The notes under the pieces were generated by a model. It searched no databases, was not told where the DNA came from, and saw only the letters and a program-made list of their open reading frames with translations. Below are positions 44,108-51,942 of a DNA stretch of 64,000 bases, piece after piece (the stretch's first letter is position 1; the number at the start of each line of letters is the position of its first letter). A program made the translations under genes and the position numbers. The DNA is from Streptomyces broussonetiae (lineage in GTDB: Bacteria > Actinomycetota > Actinomycetes > Streptomycetales > Streptomycetaceae): the NCBI RefSeq assembly GCF_009796285.1, contig NZ_CP047020.1:6510001-6574000 (forward strand), in the 5' to 3' direction.

Positions 44108-45016
44108 GTGACCGCAGCCGACCTTGCCCCGCAGGAGCTGAGGACCCTGGTCGCCGTGGCCGACGCGGGGGCTTTCTCCGCCGCGGCCGACCGGCTCGGG
44201 ACCACCCAGTCCGCCGTCTCGCACGCCGTGCGCGGCATCGAGCGCAAGCTGGGTGCCGTCCTCTTCGAGCGCGGCCGGTTCGGTGCCCGGCCGACCCCCG
44301 CGGGGGAGCGGGCGGCGGCCCACGCCCGGCGGGTGCTGCGCATGCTCCAGGCGCTGGCCGCCGACGTCCGCGCCGCGGACACCGGCGAGATCTCCGGTCC
44401 GCTGCGGATCGCCGCCTTCCGCAGCGCGGCCCTGCATCTGCTGCCACCCGCCCTGGAGCGGCTCGCCGCGCGGCACCCCGGCATCGACGTGACCGTCACC
44501 GTCGTGCGGGAACTCGGCGCCGGCACCGCGGGCGAGGTCGCCGCCGGGCGGGCCGACCTCGGCATCGCCACCCTGAGCGGGCCGCCGCCGGCCGGACTGG
44601 TCGGCGGGGAACTGCTGCGGGAGCCGTACTTCCTGGTGCATCCGGCGGGCCGTCCGGACCCGCGCGCCCTCCCGCTCGTCGACTGGGCGGAGAACTGCGG
44701 CTCCTACACCCGTGCCTGGTGGGCCGCCCAGGACTGGATCCCCGCCGCCACCGTGAGCGCCGAGGACGACGGCGCGGTGCTGTCCATGGTGGGCAGCGGT
44801 CTCGGTATGGCGATCATGCCCGCGCTCTCCCTCACCGGGGCGCCGGACACCGTGGAGATCACCGATCTCGGACCGGAACGGCCGTACCGCTGCGTCGGCT
44901 ACGTCAGCACCCAGGAACTGGCCGCCACCGCCACCGTACGGGCCCTGATCCGCACCCTGCGTTCGCTCGAACCGCCCACCCCCGAACGCGCGAAGGCCCA
45001 GCTCAGAGCGGTGTGA
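44108..45016 (+). CDS. LysR-family transcriptional regulator
   Basis: A 302-aa regulator. The N-terminal winged helix-turn-helix reads LRTLVAVADAGAFSAAADRLGTTQSAVSHAVRGIERKLGAVLF, and the C-terminal periplasmic-binding-like domain follows from residue ~90. GTG 44108 with GGTGGGA seven bases upstream; an in-frame ATG at 44072 would add 12 residues. The divergent MDR oxidoreductase is the likely target. The inducer is unknown. Confidence 0.9.
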   Translation: MTAADLAPQELRTLVAVADAGAFSAAADRLGTTQSAVSHAVRGIERKLGAVLFERGRFGARPTPAGERAAAHARRVLRMLQALAADVRAADTGEISGPLRIAAFRSAALHLLPPALERLAARHPGIDVTVTVVRELGAGTAGEVAAGRADLGIATLSGPPPAGLVGGELLREPYFLVHPAGRPDPRALPLVDWAENCGSYTRAWWAAQDWIPAATVSAEDDGAVLSMVGSGLGMAIMPALSLTGAPDTVEITDLGPERPYRCVGYVSTQELAATATVRALIRTLRSLEPPTPERAKAQLRAV

Positions 45017-45137
45017 CACGAGTCGGCGTCTCAGATAGTAGGAAGTCCGAGTACTTGTGCAGACAGAAGCGGGGCGCTCCCTTAGTTTTGTAGGAGCCGA
45101 ACGCATCGCTCGATCCAGCGAATGGCGGTCGTGAGCC

Positions 45138-45165
45138 GGGCCTGTGCAGGCAACCCCTGCGGCCC
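45138..45165 (+). promoter_or_regulatory. stem-loop in the leader of the 43-aa gene/leuB
   Basis: GGGCC (45138-45142) pairs with GGCCC (45161-45165), and inside it GCAGG (45146-45150) pairs with CCTGC (45156-45160), with a three-base bulge. It lies about 70 bases before the 43-aa gene, in a 220-bp region otherwise free of genes. No leader peptide with leucine codons was found beside it. Confidence 0.4.
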
Positions 45166-45236
45166 CTGGCTCCCCGCCCCTGAGGCGTCTCGAAATCCCT
45201 CTGTGTGCTTCGCGTTTGCCGAAGGAGTCGATCCCC

Positions 45237-45368
45237 ATGGCCGAGACGACCGTCCGCCGCCGTGTCCGCCACGTGTCCCGCACGAGCGAGGCCGACCGCA
45301 AGAACGCCGCCGCCGCCCTCCAGCGCGCCCTCGACCGCCGCGACAACGGCGGCGAGACCGGACACTGA
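45237..45368 (+). CDS. 43-aa basic small protein upstream of leuB
   Basis: Encodes MAETTVRRRVRHVSRTSEAD with a following KNAAAALQRALDRRDNGGETGH. Rich in Arg and Ala, probably one helix, soluble. ATG 45237 is preceded by GAAGGAG (45221-45227), a strong ribosome-binding site, supporting real translation. It ends 80 bp before leuB and may be cotranscribed with it. No family is recognised; too short for confident comparison. Confidence 0.6.
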   Translation: MAETTVRRRVRHVSRTSEADRKNAAAALQRALDRRDNGGETGH

Positions 45369-45448
45369 GAGCCCCGGCAGGATGCACCGGCGTGTCCGCA
45401 TGGCGGACACGCCATGTCATCACCTGGGACGAGGAGTAGGGTGCCCGC

Positions 45449-46492
45449 ATGTCTCGCAGCATCAATCTCGCAGTGATCCCCGGTGACGGCATCGGCCAGG
45501 AGGTCGTGTCCGAGGGGCTGAAGGTCCTCTCCGCGGTGCTTCCGCAGGACGTGAAGCTGGAGACGAAGGAGTACGACTTCGGCGCCCGGCGCTACCACGC
45601 CACCGGTGAGACCCTCACCGACGCCGACCTCGACGCCCTCAAGCAGCACGACGCGATCCTGCTCGGCGCCATCGGAGACCCGTCGGTGCCGTCCGGTGTG
45701 CTGGAGCGCGGCTTCCTGCTCAAGCTCCGCTTCGCCTTCGACCACCACGTCAACCTCCGGCCGAGCAAGCTGCTCCCCGGCGTGGCGACCCCGCTCGCCG
45801 GCCAGCCGGAGATCGACTTCGTCGTCGTCCGCGAGGGCACCGAGGGCCCGTACACCGGCAACGGCGGCACCATCCGCAAGGGCACCGAGCACGAGGTCGC
45901 CACCGAGGTCTCCGTCAACACCGCCTACGGTGTCGAGCGCGTGGTCCGCGACGCCTTCGCCCGGGCCCAGGCCCGCCCGCGCAAGAAGCTCACGCTGGTC
46001 CACAAGAACAACGTGCTGACCTTCGCCGGCCACCTGTGGACGAACATCTTCAACCAGGTGGCCACGGAGTTCCCCGAGGTCACCACCGACTACATCCACG
46101 TCGACGCGGCCACGATCTACCTGGTGACCGACCCGGCCCGGTTCGACGTGATCGTCACCGACAACCTCTTCGGCGACATCATCACCGACCTCGCCGCGGC
46201 CGTCTCCGGCGGCATCGGCGTGGCCGCCTCCGGCAACATCAACCCCGGCCGCGACTTCCCGTCCATGTTCGAGCCGGTCCACGGCTCGGCCCCGGACATC
46301 GCCGGACAGGGCAAGGCCGACCCCACCGCCACCGTCCTGTCCGTCGCCCTGCTGCTGCGTCACCTCGGTTACGACGCCGAGGCCGACCGTATCGACGCGG
46401 CCGTCACGGCGGACCTGACCGAGCGCGCCACGCTGGGCGCGCGAAGCACCGCACAGATCGGCGACGCGCTCGCCGGGCGAGTAGCCGGCTGA
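45449..46492 (+). CDS. leuB: 3-isopropylmalate dehydrogenase
   Basis: A 347-aa NAD-dependent decarboxylating dehydrogenase that makes 2-ketoisocaproate in leucine synthesis; in the citramalate route the same enzyme acts on 3-methylmalate for isoleucine. N-terminal VIPGDGIGQEV, substrate Arg residues in ERGFLLKLRFAFDHHVNLRPSKLL, catalytic Tyr and Lys in EGPYTGNGG and LVHKNNVLTF, and metal Asp in VTDNLFGDIITD are all present. ATG 45449 with ACGAGGAGTAGGG upstream. Ends with a strong terminator. Confidence 0.96.
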   Translation: MSRSINLAVIPGDGIGQEVVSEGLKVLSAVLPQDVKLETKEYDFGARRYHATGETLTDADLDALKQHDAILLGAIGDPSVPSGVLERGFLLKLRFAFDHHVNLRPSKLLPGVATPLAGQPEIDFVVVREGTEGPYTGNGGTIRKGTEHEVATEVSVNTAYGVERVVRDAFARAQARPRKKLTLVHKNNVLTFAGHLWTNIFNQVATEFPEVTTDYIHVDAATIYLVTDPARFDVIVTDNLFGDIITDLAAAVSGGIGVAASGNINPGRDFPSMFEPVHGSAPDIAGQGKADPTATVLSVALLLRHLGYDAEADRIDAAVTADLTERATLGARSTAQIGDALAGRVAG

Positions 46493-46512
46493 CCCGGCCG
46501 CTCCACCAAGGG

Positions 46513-46545
46513 AAGCCGCCGGGTCGGACGACCACCCGGCGGCTT
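46513..46545 (+). terminator. terminator after leuB
   Basis: AAGCCGCCGGGT (46513-46524) pairs with ACCCGGCGGCTT (46534-46545) around a 9-base loop and runs into TTTCGC. Perfect 12-bp stem, 20 bases past the stop. Confidence 0.85.
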
Positions 46546-46740
46546 TCGCATGTCCCCGCCGGGTGCCACCATCAACCCTCGGGCCGCCTTCACCCCGATT
46601 CCGTCCGCCGCAGTCCCCGCGCGATAATCGAACGCGGAGCCGCGGTATGAGGGAAAGCTCGGACGTCCTAGCACCGACTGAGAAGCCGGTACGGGCGTGA
46701 GCGCGGCCCGGTCACTACAACCGGTGAAGGACAACCACTC

Positions 46741-47829
46741 ATGACGACGCCTACGATCGAGCTCAAGCCCTCCGCCAGTCCCCTCGCCGCCGCCGAGCGC
46801 GAGGCCATCCTGGCCAACCCCGGGTTCGGCCGCCACTTCACCGACCACATGGTGACGATCAAGTGGACGGAAGGCCGCGGCTGGCACGACGGCCAGCTCG
46901 TTCCGTATGCGCCCATCCCTCTCGATCCCGCGACCAACGTCCTGCACTACGCCCAGGAGATCTTCGAGGGCCTGAAGGCCTACCGCCAGCCCGACGGCTC
47001 GGTCGCCCTGTTCCGCCCCGACCAGAACGCCAGGCGCTTCCAGCGTTCCGCCAAGCGCCTCGCCATGCCCGAGCTGCCGGTCGAGACGTTCGTCGAGGCC
47101 TGCGACCTCCTGGTCCAGCAGGACCGGGACTGGGTGCCCGCGCACGGCGGCGAGGAATCCCTCTACCTGCGCCCGTTCATGATCGCCACCGAGGTCGGCC
47201 TGGGCGTCAAGCCGGCCAACGAGTACCTGTTCATCGTCATCGCCTCCCCGGCCGGCGCGTACTTCCCGGGCGGCGTGAAGCCGGTGTCGATCTGGGTCTC
47301 CGAGGACCGTGTCCGCGCCGTCCCCGGCGGCATGGGCGACGCCAAGACCGGCGGCAACTACGCCGCCTCCCTGCTGGCCCAGGCCGAGGCCGCCGCCAAG
47401 GGCTGCGACCAGGTCTGCTACCTCGACGCCGTCGAGCACACCTGGGTCGAGGAACTGGGCGGCATGAACCTGTACTTCGTGTACGGCAACAAGATCGTCA
47501 CCCCGGCCCTGACCGGCTCCATCCTGGAGGGTGTCACCCGTGACTCCCTGCTGGCCGTCGCCCGCGACCTCGGCTACGAGTCCGTGGAGGGCCGCGTCTC
47601 CGTGGACCAGTGGCAGCGTGACTCCGAGAACGGCAGCCTCACCGAGGTCTTCGCCTGCGGCACCGCGGCCGTGATCACCCCGGTCGGCACGGTCAAGCGC
47701 GACAGCGCCGAGTGGAAGCAGTCCGGCGGGGAGCCCGGCGAGGTCACCCTCCGGCTGCGCCAGGCCCTGCTCGACCTGCAGCGCGGTACCACCGAGGACA
47801 AGCACGGCTGGATGCACCGCATCGGCTGA
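46741..47829 (+). CDS. ilvE: branched-chain amino acid aminotransferase
   Basis: A 362-aa class IV PLP aminotransferase that performs the last step of valine, leucine and isoleucine synthesis with glutamate as donor, and the first step of their breakdown. The PLP-binding Lys is in GDAKTGGNYAAS; the family motif EELGGMNLYFVYG and the cofactor-phosphate loop SILEGVTRDSLL are intact. ATG 46741 with GTGAAGGA at 46726-46733. It has its own 248-bp upstream region, so it is a separate unit from leuB. Confidence 0.96.
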   Translation: MTTPTIELKPSASPLAAAEREAILANPGFGRHFTDHMVTIKWTEGRGWHDGQLVPYAPIPLDPATNVLHYAQEIFEGLKAYRQPDGSVALFRPDQNARRFQRSAKRLAMPELPVETFVEACDLLVQQDRDWVPAHGGEESLYLRPFMIATEVGLGVKPANEYLFIVIASPAGAYFPGGVKPVSIWVSEDRVRAVPGGMGDAKTGGNYAASLLAQAEAAAKGCDQVCYLDAVEHTWVEELGGMNLYFVYGNKIVTPALTGSILEGVTRDSLLAVARDLGYESVEGRVSVDQWQRDSENGSLTEVFACGTAAVITPVGTVKRDSAEWKQSGGEPGEVTLRLRQALLDLQRGTTEDKHGWMHRIG

Positions 47830-47851
47830 CGCCGACAGCTCAGCGGGAACC

Positions 47852-47891
47852 GCCGCGACGGGCCTTGGGTCGTCCCAAGGCCCGTCGCGGC
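47852..47891. terminator. bidirectional terminator between ilvE and the NCS1 permease
   Basis: GCCGCGACGGGCCTTGGG (47852-47869), loop TCGT, exact complement at 47874-47891: perfect 18-bp stem with tetraloop between convergent genes. Same architecture as the serA terminator. Confidence 0.85.
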
Positions 47892-47894
47892 TGG

Positions 47895-47921
47895 TCGCAC
47901 AGTTCCCCGCGCCCCTTCGCG
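47895..47921 (+). repeat. interspersed intergenic repeat, copy 2
   Basis: TCGCACAGTTCCCCGCGCCC followed by CTTCGCG; shares CAGTTCCCCGC and CCCCTT with copy 1 at 9746-9775. Lies between a terminator and the stop of a convergent gene. Confidence 0.55.
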
Positions 47922-49358
47922 CTACGCGCTCAGGGCCGCCTCGGACTCGTGGTCGAGTTCCGTGGCGGCCCCCGTCTGTTCCGTGCGGAACGTCAGCAGC
48001 AGGTACGCCAGGCCGCCGACCGCGCCCGACAGCAGGAAGCTGCAGTCCACGCCGCCGGTCAGGTGCAGCAGCGGACCCTGGTACGTCGGCAGGGACACCG
48101 CCAGCAGACCGACCCCGGCGCCCAGCGCCCAGGAGACGGTCGCCCGCATGTTCCAGCCCGCCCGGTACCAGTAGATCCCGCCCCGTGAGCGGCGGTTGAA
48201 GACCTGCAGGGCGTCGGCGTCGTACACCCCCCGGCAGCGGGCGAAGCCGATGAGGGTGATGACGGCCCACGGGGTGCCGATCGCGGTGAGCAGCAGCACG
48301 AAGGACGTCATCGCGGACTGTGCGTTCCAGGCGTAGTGGCCGACGAAGACACAGGCAGTGGCGACGATGGCGACCGTGTGGGTGGCGCGGGCGCGGGAGG
48401 CCCTGGGCAGGATTGCGTCCAGGTCCAGGCCCATGGAGTACAGCATCAGACCGGCGTTGCCGACCGAGCCCGCGGACGCGGACAGCAGCAGCGGCACCAG
48501 GTACCAGGTGGGGGAGGCGCTGACCAGCGGGCCCGCGTAGTCGGTGGCCGCGTGGGCGGCGTACGCGGTGAAGGTGCCGAACAGCTGCGGCACCAGCAGG
48601 CCGAGGACCAGGCCGAGCCAGGTGGAGTGCAGCACCCGGCGGCTGTGGTGGCGCAGGGGGGAGATGTAGCGGGTGTAGTCGCCGAGGAGCGTGATGAAGG
48701 CGATGGGGCCGGACAGGCCCGCCGCCACGGCCGCCAGGAACCAGGTCGGCCAGAAGGAGCCCAGCAGATAGCCGCCCGCGCCGGGCAGCGCCGCGGTGGT
48801 GAAGTGCGGGGCGTACGCGAAGATCCCGAGGATCAGCAGGGCCGTCATGCCGATCGCGAGGACGCGGGACATGGCGAGCAGCACCCGGTAGCCGTAGACC
48901 GCGCCCGCGACGGTCGCCGCCGCCAGCACCGCGTAGACGACGGCGTACGACATCCCGTCCGAGGGCAGTCCGAACATCCGGCCGAGCACGCCGATCATCA
49001 CGTCCCCGCCGATCCACACGGTCAGTGCCGTGTAGCCGAGGGCGAGCAGCAGGCCGACGACCGAGCCGACCAGCCGGCCCCGGACGCCGAACTGGGCGCC
49101 GGAGGAGGTGGACAGGTTGGTCGCGGTGCGCAGCGAGACCAGCGCGAGCGGCGCCGTGAACAGCGTGCCGATCACCGTGCCCGCCACGATCGCGCTCACC
49201 GACGCCCACCAGCCGAGCCCGAAGGACGGCGGCAGCCAGCCGAAGATGATCACTCCGAGGCAGAGGTTGGAGCCGAGCAGGATCGAGACGAGGTCGCGCG
49301 GCCCGCTGGTCCGCTCCTCGTCCGGGATCGTGTCGACTCCGCGCTGTTCTATCGGCAT
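47922..49358 (-). CDS. NCS1-family permease (cytosine/purine/allantoin type)
   Basis: A 478-aa transporter with about 12 membrane helices. The NCS1 N-terminus (PRDLVSILLGSNLCLGVIIFGWLPPSFGLGWWASV) and the helix-6 region (FLAAVAAGLSGPIAFITLLGDYTRYISP) resemble cytosine permease CodB. Substrates of the family are nucleobases, hydantoins and allantoin, all ureido or ring-nitrogen compounds. ATG 49358 with AAGGAGA upstream. Divergent from the urease-like operon, with two matching operator-like sequences between them, which suggests common control and a shared nitrogen-salvage role. Confidence 0.88.
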   Translation of the reverse strand: MPIEQRGVDTIPDEERTSGPRDLVSILLGSNLCLGVIIFGWLPPSFGLGWWASVSAIVAGTVIGTLFTAPLALVSLRTATNLSTSSGAQFGVRGRLVGSVVGLLLALGYTALTVWIGGDVMIGVLGRMFGLPSDGMSYAVVYAVLAAATVAGAVYGYRVLLAMSRVLAIGMTALLILGIFAYAPHFTTAALPGAGGYLLGSFWPTWFLAAVAAGLSGPIAFITLLGDYTRYISPLRHHSRRVLHSTWLGLVLGLLVPQLFGTFTAYAAHAATDYAGPLVSASPTWYLVPLLLSASAGSVGNAGLMLYSMGLDLDAILPRASRARATHTVAIVATACVFVGHYAWNAQSAMTSFVLLLTAIGTPWAVITLIGFARCRGVYDADALQVFNRRSRGGIYWYRAGWNMRATVSWALGAGVGLLAVSLPTYQGPLLHLTGGVDCSFLLSGAVGGLAYLLLTFRTEQTGAATELDHESEAALSA

Positions 49359-49390
49359 GGCTGGGTCTCCTTCGACGGCCACCGTGAGAG

Positions 49391-49406
49391 TTAGAGCGAC
49401 GTTCAA
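49391..49406. promoter_or_regulatory. operator-like site 1 of the urease/permease intergenic region
   Basis: TTAGAGCGACGTTCAA, 33 bp upstream of the permease start. It matches site 2 at 12 of 16 positions (consensus TTAGAGYGAYGYTCWA) but is a less perfect dyad. Confidence 0.5.
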
Positions 49407-49457
49407 TCTGGGTGACCGGATTCCGGATGTCAATGTTTCCGTTTCATGAATCTTGCG

Positions 49458-49476
49458 TTTAGAGTGATGCTCTAAA
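49458..49476. promoter_or_regulatory. operator-like site 2: TTTAGAG-N5-CTCTAAA
   Basis: TTTAGAGTGATGCTCTAAA, a perfect 7-bp dyad with 5-base spacer, 28 bp before the ureAB start. Its AT content stands out. The TetR regulator encoded last in the urease operon is the obvious candidate ligand. Confidence 0.65.
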
Positions 49477-49503
49477 TCGTGGAAGGCAAGGAGGCGTCGG
49501 GAC

Positions 49504-50205
49504 GTGAGACTGACCCCTACGGAACGTGACCGGCTGCTGCTCTTCGGCGCCGCCGAGCTGGCCCGGGCCCGCCGGGCGCGTGGTCTGAGGCTGAATGTGC
49601 CCGAGGCGACGGCGCTGATTGCGGACGCCGTGTGTGAGGCGGCCCGGGACGGCAGGCGGTTGGCCGAGGCGATCGAGGCGGCCCGTTCGGTGCTCGGTCC
49701 CGAGGACGTCCTGCCGGGTGTCGCGGACGTGGTCACCGAGGTGATGGTCGAGGCCGTCTTCGACGACGGCTCGCGTCTGGCGGTGGTCTCCGCCCCGATC
49801 GGCGGGGGCGGGCTGGGCGAGGGGGGTCCGGGCGCGCTGCTGCCCGGCCCCGGGCACGCCGAGCCCGCGGCGGTGGTGCGGCTCGGAGTCACCAACACCG
49901 CGGCCGTGCCGGTCTCGGTGACCTCCCACTTCCACTTCTTCGAGGCGAACCCGCGCCTGGACTTCGACCGCGCGGCCGCCTACGGCATGCGTCTGGCCGT
50001 ACCCGCCGGGTCCTCGGTGCGGTTCGGGCCGGGTGAGAGCGAGGAGGTCGGGCTGGTGCCGATCGGCGGTGAGCGGATCGCGATCGGTTTCGCGGGGCTG
50101 GTCGACGGGCCGCTGGACGCGCCCGGCGCGAAGGAGGAGGCCCTGCGCAGGGCCGCTGCCTGCGGCTATCTGGGAACCGTGCCGGAAGGAGGCGAGGAGC
50201 GATGA
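49504..50205 (+). CDS. ureAB: fused urease gamma/beta subunit (UreAB)
   Basis: A 233-aa fusion of urease gamma (residues 1-100: MRLTPTERDRLLLFGAAELA, DVLPGVADVVTEVMVEAVF) and beta (100-233: VTSHFHFFEANPRLDFDRAAAYGMRL, FAGLVDGPLD). Both act as structural subunits around UreC. Gamma-beta fusions occur in Helicobacter and in some actinomycetes. GTG 49504 with AAGGAGG at 49485-49491, a longer than ideal spacing. Its stop overlaps the ureC start (ATGA). Sequence is more divergent than in standard ureases, consistent with an unusual enzyme. Confidence 0.9.
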   Translation: MRLTPTERDRLLLFGAAELARARRARGLRLNVPEATALIADAVCEAARDGRRLAEAIEAARSVLGPEDVLPGVADVVTEVMVEAVFDDGSRLAVVSAPIGGGGLGEGGPGALLPGPGHAEPAAVVRLGVTNTAAVPVSVTSHFHFFEANPRLDFDRAAAYGMRLAVPAGSSVRFGPGESEEVGLVPIGGERIAIGFAGLVDGPLDAPGAKEEALRRAAACGYLGTVPEGGEER

Positions 50206-51926
50206 GCCGCTCGAAGGGACGCGAGGTGAGCCGGGCGATCCACGTCGACCCGCACGCCTACGCCGCCACCCACGGCCCCCGGGCCGGTGACCGCATCCGC
50301 CTGGGCGACTCCGGACTCACCATCCGTGTGGAGTGCGACTCCCAGCGCTACGGCGACGAGTTCCTGGCCGGGTTCGGCAAGACCGCCCGTGACGGTCTGC
50401 ACCTCAAGGCCGCCGCCGTGCGCGAGACCTGTGACGTGGTCATCAGCAACGTGGTCGTGATCGATGCGGTGCAGGGCATCCGCAAGGTGTCCATCGGTAT
50501 CCGTGAGGGGCGTATCTGCGCCGTGGGGCGGGCCGGGAACCCGGACACCCTGGACGGGGTCGACGTCGTCGTCGGCACCGGTACCTCGATCGTGTCCGGC
50601 GAGGGCCTGATCGCCACCGCGGGCGCGGTCGACACCCACGTCCACCTGCTCTCCCCGCGCATCATGGAGGCATCCCTGGCCTCCGGTGTGACCACGGTCA
50701 TCGGCCAGGAGTTCGGCCCCGTGTGGGGCGTGGGCGTCAACTCGCCCTGGGCGCTGCGCCACGCCTTCAACGCCTTCGACGCCTGGCCCGTCAACATCGG
50801 TTTCCTGGGCCGGGGTTCGTCCTCCGACGACGCTCCCCTGATCGAGGCCCTCGCCGAGGGCGGCGCCTCGGGTTTCAAGGTCCACGAGGACATGGGCGCC
50901 CACACCCGCGCCCTGGACACCGCCCTGCGGGTCGCCGAGGAACACGACGTCCAGGTCGCCCTGCACAGCGACGGGCTGAACGAGTGCCTGTCGGTCGAGG
51001 ACACCCTCAGGGTCCTCGAGGGCCGCACGATCCACGCCTTCCACATCGAGGGCTGCGGCGGCGGGCACGTGCCCAACGTGCTCAAGATGGCCGGTGTCCC
51101 CAACGTCATCGGCTCCTCCACCAACCCCACCCTGCCCTTCGGCCGGGACGCGGTCGCCGAGCACTACGGCATGATCGTCTCCGTCCACGACCTCAAGCCC
51201 GACCTGCCCGGCGACGCCGCCATGGCCCGCGACCGGATCCGGGCCGGCACCATGGGCGCCGAGGACGTCCTGCACGACCTGGGCGCGATCGGCATCACCT
51301 CCTCCGACGCCCAGGGCATGGGCCGCGCCGGCGAGACCGTGCGCCGCACCTTCGCCATGGCCGGCAAGATGAAGGCCGAGCTGGGCCCCCTGGCAGGCGA
51401 CGGCGAGAGCGACGACAACGCCCGCGTCCTGCGCTACATGGCCAAGCTCACCATCAACCCGGCCATCGCACACGGCCTGTCCCACGAGATCGGCTCGATC
51501 GAGGCCGGCAAACTCGCCGACATCGTGCTGTGGCGTCCGGAGTACTTCGGCGCCAAACCCCAGCTCGTCCTCAAGTCCGGCTTCCCGGCATACGGCGTCG
51601 TCGGTGACCCCAACGCGGCCACCGACACCTGCGAACCCCTCGTCCTGGGCCCGCAGTTCGGCTCCTACGGCACAACCGCCGCGGACATCTCCGTCGCCTT
51701 CGTCGCCCGGGCCGCCCTCGAGCAGGGAAACGACCGGATGCCCACCCGCCGCCGCCGCGTCGCCGTGCGCGGCACCCGCGGCATCGGCCCCGCCGACCTG
51801 CGGCTGAACGCCCGCACCGGAGCAGTCGACGTCGACCAGGCCACCGGCCTGGTCACCCTCGACGGCGACCCCCTGCGCTCCGCACCCGCCGACTCCGTCT
51901 CCCTCAACCGCCTCTACTTCCTCTGA
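50202..51926 (+). CDS. ureC: urease alpha subunit UreC, variant active-site flap
   Basis: A 574-aa nickel amidohydrolase. Expected metal and catalytic residues are kept: His146 and His148 (DTHVH), carbamylated Lys226 and His228 (FKVHED), His255 (ALHSD), His281 (FHIEG), flap His329, Arg345 and Asp369 (SSDAQ). The flap, normally MVCHHLD, reads VSVHDLK, so Val328 replaces the conserved Cys and Asp330 the second His; HEDWG reads HEDMG. No ureD, ureE, ureF or ureG is present in this window. It may hydrolyse urea using accessory proteins made elsewhere, or act on another ureido compound. Coupled to ureAB and followed 16 bp later by agmatine deiminase. Confidence 0.92.
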   Translation: MSRSKGREVSRAIHVDPHAYAATHGPRAGDRIRLGDSGLTIRVECDSQRYGDEFLAGFGKTARDGLHLKAAAVRETCDVVISNVVVIDAVQGIRKVSIGIREGRICAVGRAGNPDTLDGVDVVVGTGTSIVSGEGLIATAGAVDTHVHLLSPRIMEASLASGVTTVIGQEFGPVWGVGVNSPWALRHAFNAFDAWPVNIGFLGRGSSSDDAPLIEALAEGGASGFKVHEDMGAHTRALDTALRVAEEHDVQVALHSDGLNECLSVEDTLRVLEGRTIHAFHIEGCGGGHVPNVLKMAGVPNVIGSSTNPTLPFGRDAVAEHYGMIVSVHDLKPDLPGDAAMARDRIRAGTMGAEDVLHDLGAIGITSSDAQGMGRAGETVRRTFAMAGKMKAELGPLAGDGESDDNARVLRYMAKLTINPAIAHGLSHEIGSIEAGKLADIVLWRPEYFGAKPQLVLKSGFPAYGVVGDPNAATDTCEPLVLGPQFGSYGTTAADISVAFVARAALEQGNDRMPTRRRRVAVRGTRGIGPADLRLNARTGAVDVDQATGLVTLDGDPLRSAPADSVSLNRLYFL

Positions 51927-51942
51927 GAACCCGGGAACCCCT

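Noticed and set aside
45122..45439. Reading frame overlapping the 43-aa gene upstream of leuB
   Set aside because: No ribosome-binding site, composition typical of a GC-driven shadow frame, and it conflicts with the better-initiated 43-aa gene.
46647..46700. Short reading frame before ilvE (MRESSDVLAPTEKPVRA) as a third leader peptide
   Set aside because: Only one Val-Leu pair, no ribosome-binding site and no terminator hairpin with a T-run before ilvE.
49400..49455. GlnR-type nitrogen-control box upstream of ureAB
   Set aside because: GTTTCCGTTTC on one strand gives GAAAC-like half-sites, but the spacing does not fit the gTnAc-N6-GaAAc pattern.
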